DNA from: [Mycobacterium] fortunisiensis
GTDB taxonomy: Bacteria; Actinomycetota; Actinomycetes; Mycobacteriales; Mycobacteriaceae
NCBI RefSeq assembly: GCF_019050325.1
Contig: NZ_VOMB01000006.1
Span: forward strand, 70,470-134,469
Direction: 5' to 3'
DNA: 64,000 bases
Shown here: one piece after another, positions 41,441 through 49,429 of the stretch
How positions within the stretch are numbered: the first letter of the stretch is position 1
Layout of the letters: each line of letters starts with the position of its first letter
Program-made: the position numbers and the translations under genes
The notes under the pieces: generated by a model
The model's input: the letters and a program-made list of their open reading frames with translations, nothing else
Databases searched by the model: none
Told to the model about the DNA's origin: nothing

Positions 41441-42910
41441 ATGCCGGTACTGGCCGATCGCCAGAGTCAACTGCTTATCGACGGCAAGCTCGTCGCCGGG
41501 GGCGGCGGAGTATTCGAGACCGTCAACCCCGCCACCGAGGAAGTGCTCGGCGTCGCTGCCGACGCGAACGCCGAGGACATGGGCAACGCCATCGAGGCGG
41601 CCCGCCGCGCCTTCGATGACACCGACTGGTCGACGAACACCGCACTGCGGGTGCGCTGCCTGCGGCAGCTGCGCGACGCGTTGCGTGAAAATATCGAGGA
41701 ATTGCGGGAATTGACCATCGCCGAGGTCGGCGCACCCCGCATGCTCACCGCCGGCGCGCAACTGGAAGGTCCGATCGACGATCTCGCCTACTCGGCCGAC
41801 ACTGCCGAGAACTATGAGTGGACAACCGATCTCGGCTACGCCACCCCGCAGGGCATCCCGACCAACCGCAAGATCGCGCGGGAGGCAGTAGGCGTCGTCG
41901 GGGCCATCACCCCGTGGAACTTCCCGCACCAGATCAATCTCGCCAAGGTAGGCCCGGCGCTGGCCGCCGGCAACACCCTGATTCTCAAGCCCGCGCCGGA
42001 CACCCCGTGGGCGGCCGCGGCCATCGGCCAGATCATCGCCGAGCAGACCGATTTCCCGGCCGGCGTGATCAACATCGTCACCTCCAACGATCACGCTGTG
42101 GGCGCGCTGCTGTCCAAAGACCCTCGGGTGGACATGGTTTCGTTCACCGGTTCGACCGCCACCGGACGTGCGGTGATGACCGACGCGGCGCTCACGCTCA
42201 AGAAGGTTTTCCTGGAGCTCGGTGGCAAGTCGGCGTTCCTGGTGCTCGACGACGCCGACCTGGCCGGGGCCTGCTCGATGGCGGCGTTCACCGTGGCCAT
42301 GCACGCCGGCCAGGGCTGCGCGATCACCACCCGCCTGGTGGTGCCCCGGTCGCGTTATGACGAGGCCGTCGAGGCCGCAGCGGCCACCCTGGGCGGCATC
42401 AAGCCCGGCGACCCCAACAGCAAGCGCACCGTGTGCGGCCCGCTGATCTCGGCCCGCCAGCGCGACCGGGTGCAGTCCTACCTGGACCTGGCCCTGCAGG
42501 AGGGCGGCCGATTCGCCTGCGGCGGTGGCCGTCCCGCGGACCTGGACACCGGGTTTTTCATCGAACCGACCGTGATCGCCGGTCTGGACAACAGTGCCCG
42601 GGTGTCCCGCGAGGAGATCTTCGGGCCGGTGCTGACCGTGATCGCCCACGACGGCGACGACGATGCAGTGCGGATCGCCAATGACTCGCCGTACGGACTG
42701 TCGGGCACCGTGTTCTCCGGTGACGACGCCCGCGCCCAGGCCGTCGCCGCCCGGATGCGTGTCGGCACCGTCAACGTCAACGGCGGCATCTGGTACTCGG
42801 CCGATGCCCCGTTCGGCGGCTACAAGCAATCCGGAATCGGCCGCGAGATGGGCCTGGCCGGCTTCGAGGAATACACCGAAATCAAGTGCGTCGCGACGCT
42901 CGCGAACTAG
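41441..42910 (+). CDS. aldA: NAD(P)-dependent aldehyde dehydrogenase AldA (Rv0768-like)
   Basis: 489-residue aldehyde dehydrogenase, the same length as Rv0768. GAITPWNFPHQINLAKVGPA (substrate/cofactor entry), SFTGSTATGRAV (Rossmann), Glu in LELGGKSAF and catalytic Cys in HAGQGCAITTRL (about residue 289), then REEIFGPVLTVI. It converts an aldehyde to the acid. ATG 41441 is used because MPVLADRQSQLLIDGK fits the family; upstream in-frame sequence overlaps tetR. First gene of a plus-strand operon, under the GGACA-N2-TGTCC operator. Confidence 0.94.
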   Translation: MPVLADRQSQLLIDGKLVAGGGGVFETVNPATEEVLGVAADANAEDMGNAIEAARRAFDDTDWSTNTALRVRCLRQLRDALRENIEELRELTIAEVGAPRMLTAGAQLEGPIDDLAYSADTAENYEWTTDLGYATPQGIPTNRKIAREAVGVVGAITPWNFPHQINLAKVGPALAAGNTLILKPAPDTPWAAAAIGQIIAEQTDFPAGVINIVTSNDHAVGALLSKDPRVDMVSFTGSTATGRAVMTDAALTLKKVFLELGGKSAFLVLDDADLAGACSMAAFTVAMHAGQGCAITTRLVVPRSRYDEAVEAAAATLGGIKPGDPNSKRTVCGPLISARQRDRVQSYLDLALQEGGRFACGGGRPADLDTGFFIEPTVIAGLDNSARVSREEIFGPVLTVIAHDGDDDAVRIANDSPYGLSGTVFSGDDARAQAVAARMRVGTVNVNGGIWYSADAPFGGYKQSGIGREMGLAGFEEYTEIKCVATLAN

Positions 42911-42928
42911 GGGACTGAGGAGAGATTT

Positions 42929-43693
42929 ATGACGAAGTTCGACTCTGATTTTAAAGATAAGGTGGCCATCGTCACCGGCGCCGGTGGCGGCATCGGCCAG
43001 GCCTACGCCGAGGCGCTGGCACGTGAGGGCGCCGCGGTCGTGGTGGCCGACATCAACACCGAAGGCGCGCAGAAGGTCACCGACGGCATCAAAGGCGAGG
43101 GCGGTAATGCGCTCGCGGTGCGCGTCGACGTCTCCGACATCGACTCGGCCAAGGACATGGCGGCCCAGGCTCTTTCGGAGTTCGGTGGCATCGACTACCT
43201 GGTCAACAACGCCGCGATCTTCGGCGGCATGAAGCTGGACTTCCTGCTCACCGTCGACTGGGAGTACTACAAGAAGTTCATGAGCGTGAACCTCGACGGC
43301 GCCCTGGTGTGTACCCGCGCGGTGTACCGCAAGATGGCCAAGCGTGGCGGCGGCGCCATCGTCAACCAGTCCTCGACCGCGGCCTGGCTGTACGCCAACT
43401 ACTACGGCCTGGCCAAGGTCGGCATCAACGGCCTGACCCAGCAACTCTCGCGTGAACTCGGCGGACAGAACATCCGGATCAACGCCATCGCGCCCGGCCC
43501 GATCGACACCGAGGCCAACCGCACCACCACTCCCAAGGAGATGGTGGACGACATCGTCAAGGGAATCCCGTTGTCCCGCATGGGGCAGCCCGAGGACCTG
43601 GTCGGTATGTGCCTGTTCCTGCTGAGTGATCAGGCCAAGTGGATCACCGGTCAGATCTTCAACGTCGACGGCGGACAGATCATCCGGTCATGA
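42929..43693 (+). CDS. Short-chain dehydrogenase (Rv0769-like)
   Basis: Classical SDR, 254 residues. TGAGGGIG at about 16-23, NNAA at about 91-94, catalytic Ser in VNQSSTAAW and YGLAK (about 161-165), PGPIDTEAN and the terminal ITGQIFNVDGGQIIRS. Eighteen bases after aldA. Its stop overlaps the ATG of the next gene (ATGA). Confidence 0.93.
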   Translation: MTKFDSDFKDKVAIVTGAGGGIGQAYAEALAREGAAVVVADINTEGAQKVTDGIKGEGGNALAVRVDVSDIDSAKDMAAQALSEFGGIDYLVNNAAIFGGMKLDFLLTVDWEYYKKFMSVNLDGALVCTRAVYRKMAKRGGGAIVNQSSTAAWLYANYYGLAKVGINGLTQQLSRELGGQNIRINAIAPGPIDTEANRTTTPKEMVDDIVKGIPLSRMGQPEDLVGMCLFLLSDQAKWITGQIFNVDGGQIIRS

Positions 43694-44568
43694 GCGGCGA
43701 ACGCTCGCGCGAGGAGCAGACCAGCACCGTGAAATACGGATACATCGGCCTGGGCAACATGGGCGCCCCGATGGCCAAGCGGCTGGCGCAGTGGCCGGGC
43801 GGCTTCGTCGTGTACGACGTGCGCGCCGAATCCATGGCGCCTTTCGAGGAGCTCGGGGCGACACTGGCCGGCGACGTGGCAGACGTTGCTCAGGCCGACA
43901 TCATCAGCATCACGGTGCTCAACGACGAGCAGGTGCGGTCGGTGATCGCCGACCTGGCACCAAAGCTGAAGCCGGAGACGGTGATCGTGATTCACTCGAC
44001 GATCAGCGACACCACTGCCGCCGAGCTCGCCGAGCAGTACAAGCCGCAAGGTATCTACATCGTCGACGCCCCGGTCAGCGGTGGCGGCGCGGCCGCCGAG
44101 AAGGGTGAATTGGCCATCATGGTCGGCGCTGAGCGGCCTGTCTACGAGCGGATCAAGCCGGCGCTCAAGCAGTTCGGCTCGATGGTGATCCACGCCGGCG
44201 AGCCGGGTGCCGGCACCCGGATGAAGCTGGCCCGCAACATGCTGACCTTCACCTCCTACGCTGCGGCGTGCGAAGCGATGAAGCTGGCCGAGGCGGCCGG
44301 CCTGGATCTGGGCGCGCTGGGTCGCGTGGTGCGTCACACCGATGCGCTGACCAGCGGGCCGGGTGCCATCATCGTGCGCGAGAACATGGCCGAGCTGACC
44401 CCGGATCACTGGCTCTACGATGCCTTCACTCACACCCGCGGTTTGGGGGAGAAGGACCTGAGCCTGGCCATCGGTTTGGGTGACGTTGTGGGAGTGGATC
44501 TTCCATTGGCCCAGGTGGCCTTGCAGAGGTTGGCCGACGGCCTCGGCGTACCGCACAAGGACGATTAG
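43690..44568 (+). CDS. NAD(P)-dependent beta-hydroxyacid dehydrogenase (Rv0770-like)
   Basis: 292-residue member of the 3-hydroxyisobutyrate dehydrogenase family: GYIGLGNMGAPMAKRL, VDAPVSGGGAAAEKG and catalytic Lys in RMKLARNML (about 178). Two starts are possible: ATG 43690 (ATGA overlap, adding MSGERSREEQTST) or GTG 43729 (VKYGYIGLGNMG). The added N-terminus is encoded by the same GAACGCTCGCGCGAGGAG module seen at mce4 junctions, so the true start may be GTG 43729. Rv0770 is about 295 residues, which favours the ATG. Confidence 0.88.
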   Translation: MSGERSREEQTSTVKYGYIGLGNMGAPMAKRLAQWPGGFVVYDVRAESMAPFEELGATLAGDVADVAQADIISITVLNDEQVRSVIADLAPKLKPETVIVIHSTISDTTAAELAEQYKPQGIYIVDAPVSGGGAAAEKGELAIMVGAERPVYERIKPALKQFGSMVIHAGEPGAGTRMKLARNMLTFTSYAAACEAMKLAEAAGLDLGALGRVVRHTDALTSGPGAIIVRENMAELTPDHWLYDAFTHTRGLGEKDLSLAIGLGDVVGVDLPLAQVALQRLADGLGVPHKDD

Positions 44569-44578
44569 GAGTACTTCG

Positions 44579-45022
44579 ATGGACGAGTTGCGCGCCACGG
44601 GCCTGGCCAAGATGAACGAGGTCTACGGCTGGGAGATGCCGAACATCGAAGGCGATCCGTACTTCGACCTCACCGTCGACCACCTGTTCGGCACGATCTG
44701 GAACAAGCCCGGCCTGTCGATGCGTGAGAAGCGGCTGATGACATTGACCTGCGTCACCGCTGTCGGTTCGCAAGACCTCGCCGAGATCCAGGTCAATGCA
44801 GCGTTGCTCAACGAGGAGTTCACCGCCGAGGAACTCAAGGACATCGCCATCTTCCTCACCCAGTACCTCGGCTTCCCCCTGGGTTCCGCTCTCAACGGCA
44901 CCGTGTCGAAGGTGGTGGCCAAGCGCCGCAAGGCCGCCGAGAAGGGGCTCGACGAGGACCGGAAGGCGAATGTCAACGCCGCGGTCAAGATGAACACCGG
45001 GAGCGAGCTCGATGACAAGTAG
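44579..45022 (+). CDS. Carboxymuconolactone decarboxylase family protein (Rv0771-like)
   Basis: 147-residue AhpD-fold protein: MREKRLMTLTCVTAVGSQDLAEIQVNA-type helix (residues about 44-72), then EELKDIAIFLTQYLGFPLG. The peroxidatic CxxC of AhpD is absent, so it is not an AhpD peroxidase; gamma-carboxymuconolactone decarboxylase-type or an unknown activity is possible. ATG 44579 begins ten bases after the Rv0770-like stop. Overlaps the next gene by 11 bases. Confidence 0.88.
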   Translation: MDELRATGLAKMNEVYGWEMPNIEGDPYFDLTVDHLFGTIWNKPGLSMREKRLMTLTCVTAVGSQDLAEIQVNAALLNEEFTAEELKDIAIFLTQYLGFPLGSALNGTVSKVVAKRRKAAEKGLDEDRKANVNAAVKMNTGSELDDK

Positions 45023-46238
45023 ATACGCCTCGCTGAGCCGGGACGAGCTGGTCACGCTGGTACCGGAGCTGCTGCTCATCGGACAGATGATCGACCGCTC
45101 CGGGATGGCCTGGTGCATCAGCAATTTCGGCCGCGAAGAGATGTTGCAGATCGCGATCGAGGAGTGGGCGGCATCCAGCCCGATTTACACCCGGCGGATG
45201 CAGAAGGCCCTCAAGTACGAGGGCGTCGACATCATCACCATCTTCAAGGGCCTGCAACTCGACATCGGTGCGCCTCCGCAGTTCATGGACTTCCGCTACA
45301 TCGTCCACGACCGGTGGCACGGTGAGTTCTACCTCGACCACTGTGGGGCGCTGCTCGACGTCGAGCCGATGGGCGAGGACTACGTACGCGGCATGTGCCA
45401 CGACATCGAAGATCCGACCTTTGATGCCACCGCGCTGGCCACCAACCGCAAATGCCAGGTGCGGCCGATCCACCGGCCGCCCCGGACCCCGGCGGATCGG
45501 CACCCGCACTGCGCCTGGACCGTCATCATCGACGAGTCCTATCCCGAGGTCGACGACATCCCGACGCTTGAGGTGATCGGCCGGACCCGAGCTGCTCAAA
45601 CGGTTCTCGATCCGATCGACCCATCCGATCAGGGTGAATCCGACTACTCGGGCCCGCTGTTGTCGGACTTCGACTTCGCGGCGTTCTCCCACTCGGCGCT
45701 GGTTCGCATCGCCGACGAAGTGTGCCTGCAGATGCATCTACTGAACCTGTCGTTCGTCATCGCCGTGGGCGCCCGGGCCGGTGCGAACACCGAGCTGGCC
45801 ACCGAGATCTGCACCAAGCAGCTGATCGGACTGGCCGGCCTGGCCGGCGAACGCATCCACAAGGCCCTGAACCTGCCCGGCGGTATCGAAGGCGCGATGC
45901 GGGTGCTGGAACTGCATCCGTTGTTCAACCCGGCGGCCTACGTCGATGCCGAGTTCGGCCCGGACACCGTGTCGGTGCGCCGCTCGGCTGCCCACCAGGA
46001 CGGTGCCTGGATCGCACTGACCGGGCCGGGCGAGACCCGGCCGTTGCGGGCGATCGTGGCCGGGGTCGACCCGCACCTGTCCGTCGAGGTCATCGGATCC
46101 GATGACCAATGGACCGCCCGAGTGATCGAAACTGAGACCGCGGCAAAGGAATTGGACGAGGTTGCGGTGGCGAAGTTCAGCGGCGGGGCGTCCTTCGTGT
46201 TCGAGCCGCGGAAGTCGCTGCCGCTGACCGTGGTGTAG
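45012..46238 (+). CDS. Conserved protein of unknown function inserted after the Rv0771-like gene
   Basis: 408-residue soluble protein. I do not recognise the family with certainty. It has Cys/His-containing segments (FYLDHCGALLDVEPMGEDYV, MCHDIEDPTFDATA) reminiscent of ATC-hydrolase-type domains, a middle RPIHRPPRTPADRHPHCAW, and a more hydrophobic C-terminal half (NLSFVIAVGARAGANTELAT, GLAGERIHKALNLPGGIEGA). The 11-base overlap with the Rv0771-like gene makes it an operon member. Its last 13 residues (VFEPRKSLPLTVV) are duplicated 1.1 kb downstream at 47353-47394. Confidence 0.85.
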   Translation: MTSRYASLSRDELVTLVPELLLIGQMIDRSGMAWCISNFGREEMLQIAIEEWAASSPIYTRRMQKALKYEGVDIITIFKGLQLDIGAPPQFMDFRYIVHDRWHGEFYLDHCGALLDVEPMGEDYVRGMCHDIEDPTFDATALATNRKCQVRPIHRPPRTPADRHPHCAWTVIIDESYPEVDDIPTLEVIGRTRAAQTVLDPIDPSDQGESDYSGPLLSDFDFAAFSHSALVRIADEVCLQMHLLNLSFVIAVGARAGANTELATEICTKQLIGLAGLAGERIHKALNLPGGIEGAMRVLELHPLFNPAAYVDAEFGPDTVSVRRSAAHQDGAWIALTGPGETRPLRAIVAGVDPHLSVEVIGSDDQWTARVIETETAAKELDEVAVAKFSGGASFVFEPRKSLPLTVV

Positions 46239-46260
46239 GAAAAGAAGGGTGTTGGAATCC

Positions 46261-47259
46261 CTACTCCGGCACCCAAACCCCGGAATCGGGGATGAGTTCC
46301 CGGTATCCGCGGGGTGCAAGCTCGCCGGGTGCCAACCGCACGATCTCATCGAGACGCACCGGGTTGGTCACCGGATCGGGTATGTACTCGGGCTGGGGCA
46401 CATTCACCCGGTTGGGGTCGTGGCTGGGGGGCTGACCTGGGACCCACACACCCGAGTCGGGCACCAGTTCGGTATAGCCCCGGGGACCAAGCCCGCCAGG
46501 CTCCGTGTAGACGATATCGTCGAGATCGACCGGATACTTCGCGCGGTGTGGAACGTAACCTGGGCTATTCGGGTCGGGCACCCAGGTTCCGGAATTGGGC
46601 ACCAACTCCATGTAACCGGGTGGCCCGGGCTGTCCCGGTTCGAGGTGCCTGATGTCCGCCAGGTCAAGGGTGCCCTTGGGTCCATACACCTCGTCGAGGG
46701 CAGTCTCGGCCGCATCGTCAATCCAGTTATGGAAGCTTGCCGGCTTGGCGTCGAGGGCGCCATTTTCCTCCCCGACTCCTTCGTACTCCCGACCGATCTC
46801 ACGGATGTCGTCACCAATTGCAGCCATCTCGGCACTGGACTGTGTGATGACCTCGGTGATCTCGCCGATGCCCTTGTTGGCGATGATTAACTTCATCTTC
46901 TCGCCCGACGGGCCACCAGGCGTCGCCGCCGCTGCACTCGTGGCCCAGGCATGGATTTGGTCCAGGCTCTGGCGGCCTGCGGTGACGACGTTGGCACTGC
47001 GGTTGAGTTCGGCGGACATGCGTTGGTCGAGCTCGGCCAACTTGCCGTAGGTGCCGGCATGCAGTTCATTCTTCACGGCGTAGGAGTCGGCGGCTGTCCC
47101 TTGCCAACGCGAATCCGGCTTGGCGGTTGCGACCGTTGACTGCATGCGACGAAGTTCGTCGGCGCCCTTGTCGAACTCGGTGCCGTCTTGCGGGACGCCG
47201 GAGCCGAATGTTTCGCGCGCTTGTGACCATGTCGAATGGAATCCGTCCAGCGCGCTCAC
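46261..47259 (-). CDS. WXG100-like protein with C-terminal repeats
   Basis: 332-residue protein. Residues 1-110 form a helical hairpin of the WXG100/ESX-substrate type (MSALDGFHSTWSQARETF, SRWQGTAADSYAVKNE with the W-x-G turn at about 52-54). The C-terminal 130 residues carry three 27-residue repeats at 202-228, 248-274 and 305-331 with core GYxELVPxSGxWVP. No signal peptide, as expected for type VII substrates. GTG 47259 has GGGAGAAC upstream. Probably a secreted ESX-dependent or toxin-like carrier protein; the repeats have no toxin motif I recognise. Confidence 0.82.
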   Translation of the reverse strand: MSALDGFHSTWSQARETFGSGVPQDGTEFDKGADELRRMQSTVATAKPDSRWQGTAADSYAVKNELHAGTYGKLAELDQRMSAELNRSANVVTAGRQSLDQIHAWATSAAAATPGGPSGEKMKLIIANKGIGEITEVITQSSAEMAAIGDDIREIGREYEGVGEENGALDAKPASFHNWIDDAAETALDEVYGPKGTLDLADIRHLEPGQPGPPGYMELVPNSGTWVPDPNSPGYVPHRAKYPVDLDDIVYTEPGGLGPRGYTELVPDSGVWVPGQPPSHDPNRVNVPQPEYIPDPVTNPVRLDEIVRLAPGELAPRGYRELIPDSGVWVPE

Positions 47260-47352
47260 AGTTCTCCCTCGTCAGTCGGTCATGATCGAGTCTAAGGGGG
47301 TTCTCGATGCCCACAGGTCGGCAATTTCGCTGCCTGCTATCCGCTGCGGCCC

Positions 47353-47394
47353 GTGTTCGAGCCACGGAAGTCACTGCCGCTGACGGTGGTGTGA
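47353..47394 (+). repeat. Duplicated 3' end of the 45012-46238 gene
   Basis: The sequence encoding VFEPRKSLPLTVV and a stop is repeated with only four changes in about 42 bases (46197-46238 and 47353-47394). It lies just beyond the WXG100-like gene and is attached to no open frame of its own. It is either the scar of an insertion that brought in the WXG100-like gene or the last piece of a deleted paralogue. Confidence 0.85.
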
Positions 47395-47398
47395 GCAG

Positions 47399-47845
47399 CT
47401 ACCGACTCGCGGCCACGGTCAGCATCAGGCAGCCGTCACCCCACGGCTCCAGCATCACGTCGGACGGGAAGGTCACGCGGTGGTCTTCGGTGCGCAGGAA
47501 GTCGGGGCTGATACCGGCGGCTTTGATGGGTTCGCCTTTGAGTTTGAACACCAGTAGGTTGCCCTTGGAGTCCGGGTACCTGCTCCTGATGACCGGGGCG
47601 CCGACGGTGTTCTCGATGAACTCACGGTCGGAATACTCGTCGAACAGGTGCACCTCGTCCCAGTCCCAACTCGTGAACTCGCTGAGTCGTCCTGACCTGT
47701 GCTCGAGTACCAGGCTTCGCAACCCGCGGTCGAGGCGCTGATCGTTGTAGTCGATCGCCATCGAGTCCTTCATCAGCCCGCAGCCGGTGCCGAGGAGACA
47801 AATCAATATCGCAATTACCAAGTATCGCAACACTTTTGCCTTCAC
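47399..47845 (-). CDS. Predicted membrane/lipoprotein of unknown function
   Basis: 148-residue protein. GTG 47845 begins VKAKVLRYLVIAILICLLGTGCGLMKDS, a short basic N-terminus and hydrophobic segment with a lipobox-like LLGTGC, so it may be lipidated, although Gly at the -3 position is not ideal. The mature part (FTSWDWDEVHLFDEY, GNLLVFKLKGEPIKAAGISP) is unrecognised. The frame continues upstream without a better start. It could be an immunity or adaptor protein for the adjacent WXG100-like gene; that is a guess. Confidence 0.65.
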   Translation of the reverse strand: MKAKVLRYLVIAILICLLGTGCGLMKDSMAIDYNDQRLDRGLRSLVLEHRSGRLSEFTSWDWDEVHLFDEYSDREFIENTVGAPVIRSRYPDSKGNLLVFKLKGEPIKAAGISPDFLRTEDHRVTFPSDVMLEPWGDGCLMLTVAASR

Positions 47846-48048
47846 GCGACGGTGTTTGCCAGGTGCGAGCAGCACGCCCGGCGCGACGTCTGCCGCGCAG
47901 CATCTGGACACCACTAATACCCCCAGTTGACAACCCCCGTGCAGATATTACGCAGGCTCCGGGCTGGCCGGGGCGGAATTGCCGACAGACGGCGGCGAAG
48001 CCGGCACTTGACCACGGGCCTGCCAGTTCCGCGATCTACAGTCGCAAG

Positions 48049-48756
48049 GTGGGCATCGCAACCGTCCGCGCATGTGCCCTGGTGGTGGGCCTTATCGCCG
48101 GGTGCCTGATAGCGTGCGCCGAGGGTGGCCCGGATTCGATCCAGACGTCGGGGGCTTCCGTCACCGCGCCGCAGACTCCGTCCCCCGGGGTGGTGGCGAA
48201 GCAAACCGCGCGGGTTCAGCCGGTGGACGCAGCGGCGCTGGGGACCACCTGGCGATCGGGATGCCCGGTACCACCCGCCGATCTTCGCCGGATCACCCTG
48301 TCCTATTTCGGTTTTGACGGTCGTTCGCACCGCGGCGAGTTGGTCGTACACCGGGATGCGGTCCGCGATGTGATCGAGATCTTCGGGGATCTGCGTTCGG
48401 CCCGATTCCCGATCGAGAAGATGCGGACGGTGGACAACTATCCCCGCGCCTCCGACGAGCTGTCCATGCAGGACAACAACACCTCGGCGTTCAACTGCCG
48501 GCCCCTGCCGAGCGGGGCATGGTCATTGCACGCCTACGGCCGTGCGGTCGACATCAACCCGTTGGTCAACCCGTACATCTCGGAATCCGGTGATTTGCAG
48601 CCGAAAACGGCCCGGGCATATCTTGACCGCGCCCGCGCCGATCAGGGGATGATCCGCGACGGTGACGTAGTGGTGCGGACCTTCGCCGAGCGTGGCTGGC
48701 GGTGGGGTGGGCATTGGCGTGACCCGATCGACTACCAGCATTTCGAACGACGCTGA
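48049..48756 (+). CDS. Lipoprotein D-alanyl-D-alanine carboxypeptidase-like (M15, VanY type)
   Basis: 235-residue predicted lipoprotein. Hydrophobic N-terminus with a good lipobox LIAC (Cys at about residue 22). The mature domain has M15 motifs: SLHAYGRAVDINPLVNPY (HxxxxxxD) and the terminal GGHWRDPIDYQHFE with a zinc-ligand His. It should trim peptidoglycan stem peptides. GTG 48049 lies directly behind CGCAAGG; the start is uncertain by some residues. Convergent with the TetR gene, five bases apart. Confidence 0.85.
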   Translation: MGIATVRACALVVGLIAGCLIACAEGGPDSIQTSGASVTAPQTPSPGVVAKQTARVQPVDAAALGTTWRSGCPVPPADLRRITLSYFGFDGRSHRGELVVHRDAVRDVIEIFGDLRSARFPIEKMRTVDNYPRASDELSMQDNNTSAFNCRPLPSGAWSLHAYGRAVDINPLVNPYISESGDLQPKTARAYLDRARADQGMIRDGDVVVRTFAERGWRWGGHWRDPIDYQHFERR

Positions 48757-48761
48757 CCGCG

Positions 48762-49391
48762 CTAGATTCCCGCGGACGGCCGCTCAGTCGCAAAATTCCC
48801 GACCACCACCGTCGAGCCGACCCACCGACGCAGGTAGCTGCGCAGTGCTTCACCGGTGCGCGGAGGACGGCCTGGGTCGATCACGAAGGACTGGATGATC
48901 CGCAGCAGGTGCTCGGCGAGTTCATCGAGCTCGGCGTCGGTGTAGTCCAGCTCGGCCCAGTCGACGTCCAATTTCCGCAGCATGGCCCGGGCAAAGTCGA
49001 CGGCGACATCCGATGTCACCGACTCGGTGTGGGCGTTCGCACGGCCAGGTGCGACAAGCAAACCGATGTGTTTGTCGTGGGGCAGCCATTCCAGGGCGGT
49101 GGCGATCGATTCGGTGACCGCTTCGACCGGGTCGGTCACGCCCTTGAGGTGGGCAGCGATCCGGTCCAGGAAGTCGCCGGCCGCATGCACTGCCGCGGCC
49201 ACCAGCAGGGCCTCGGTGCTGGGGAAGTAGCGGTACACGGTTTGGCGGGTGACGCCGAGGGTGCGCGCCACGTCGGCGATGGAGAAGTCGGCCCCACGTT
49301 CGTCGATGGCGTTGCCCGCCGCGACGAGAATGCGGGCAATCGCCTCCTCGTCGCTGGCCGGCGCCGAACCGGCCCACCCGTGCGTTCGCAT
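48762..49391 (-). CDS. TetR family regulator next to the CYP125-like gene
   Basis: 209-residue TetR regulator: HTH at about residues 17-62 (ARILVAAGNAIDERGADFSI, ADVARTLGVTRQTVYRYFPS). C-terminal domain unassigned. It lies 38 bases downstream of the CYP125-like gene on the same strand and is probably in one operon with it, so it may repress that operon through the inverted repeat at 50712-50736. Confidence 0.9.
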   Translation of the reverse strand: MRTHGWAGSAPASDEEAIARILVAAGNAIDERGADFSIADVARTLGVTRQTVYRYFPSTEALLVAAAVHAAGDFLDRIAAHLKGVTDPVEAVTESIATALEWLPHDKHIGLLVAPGRANAHTESVTSDVAVDFARAMLRKLDVDWAELDYTDAELDELAEHLLRIIQSFVIDPGRPPRTGEALRSYLRRWVGSTVVVGNFATERPSAGI

Positions 49392-49429
49392 GGGCGAATC
49401 CTAGATCAACGACTGGTGAGAAACCGTGA

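Noticed and set aside
41435..43444. 669-codon minus-strand frame opposite aldA and the SDR
   Set aside because: Low-complexity antisense shadow; both sense proteins are unmistakable.
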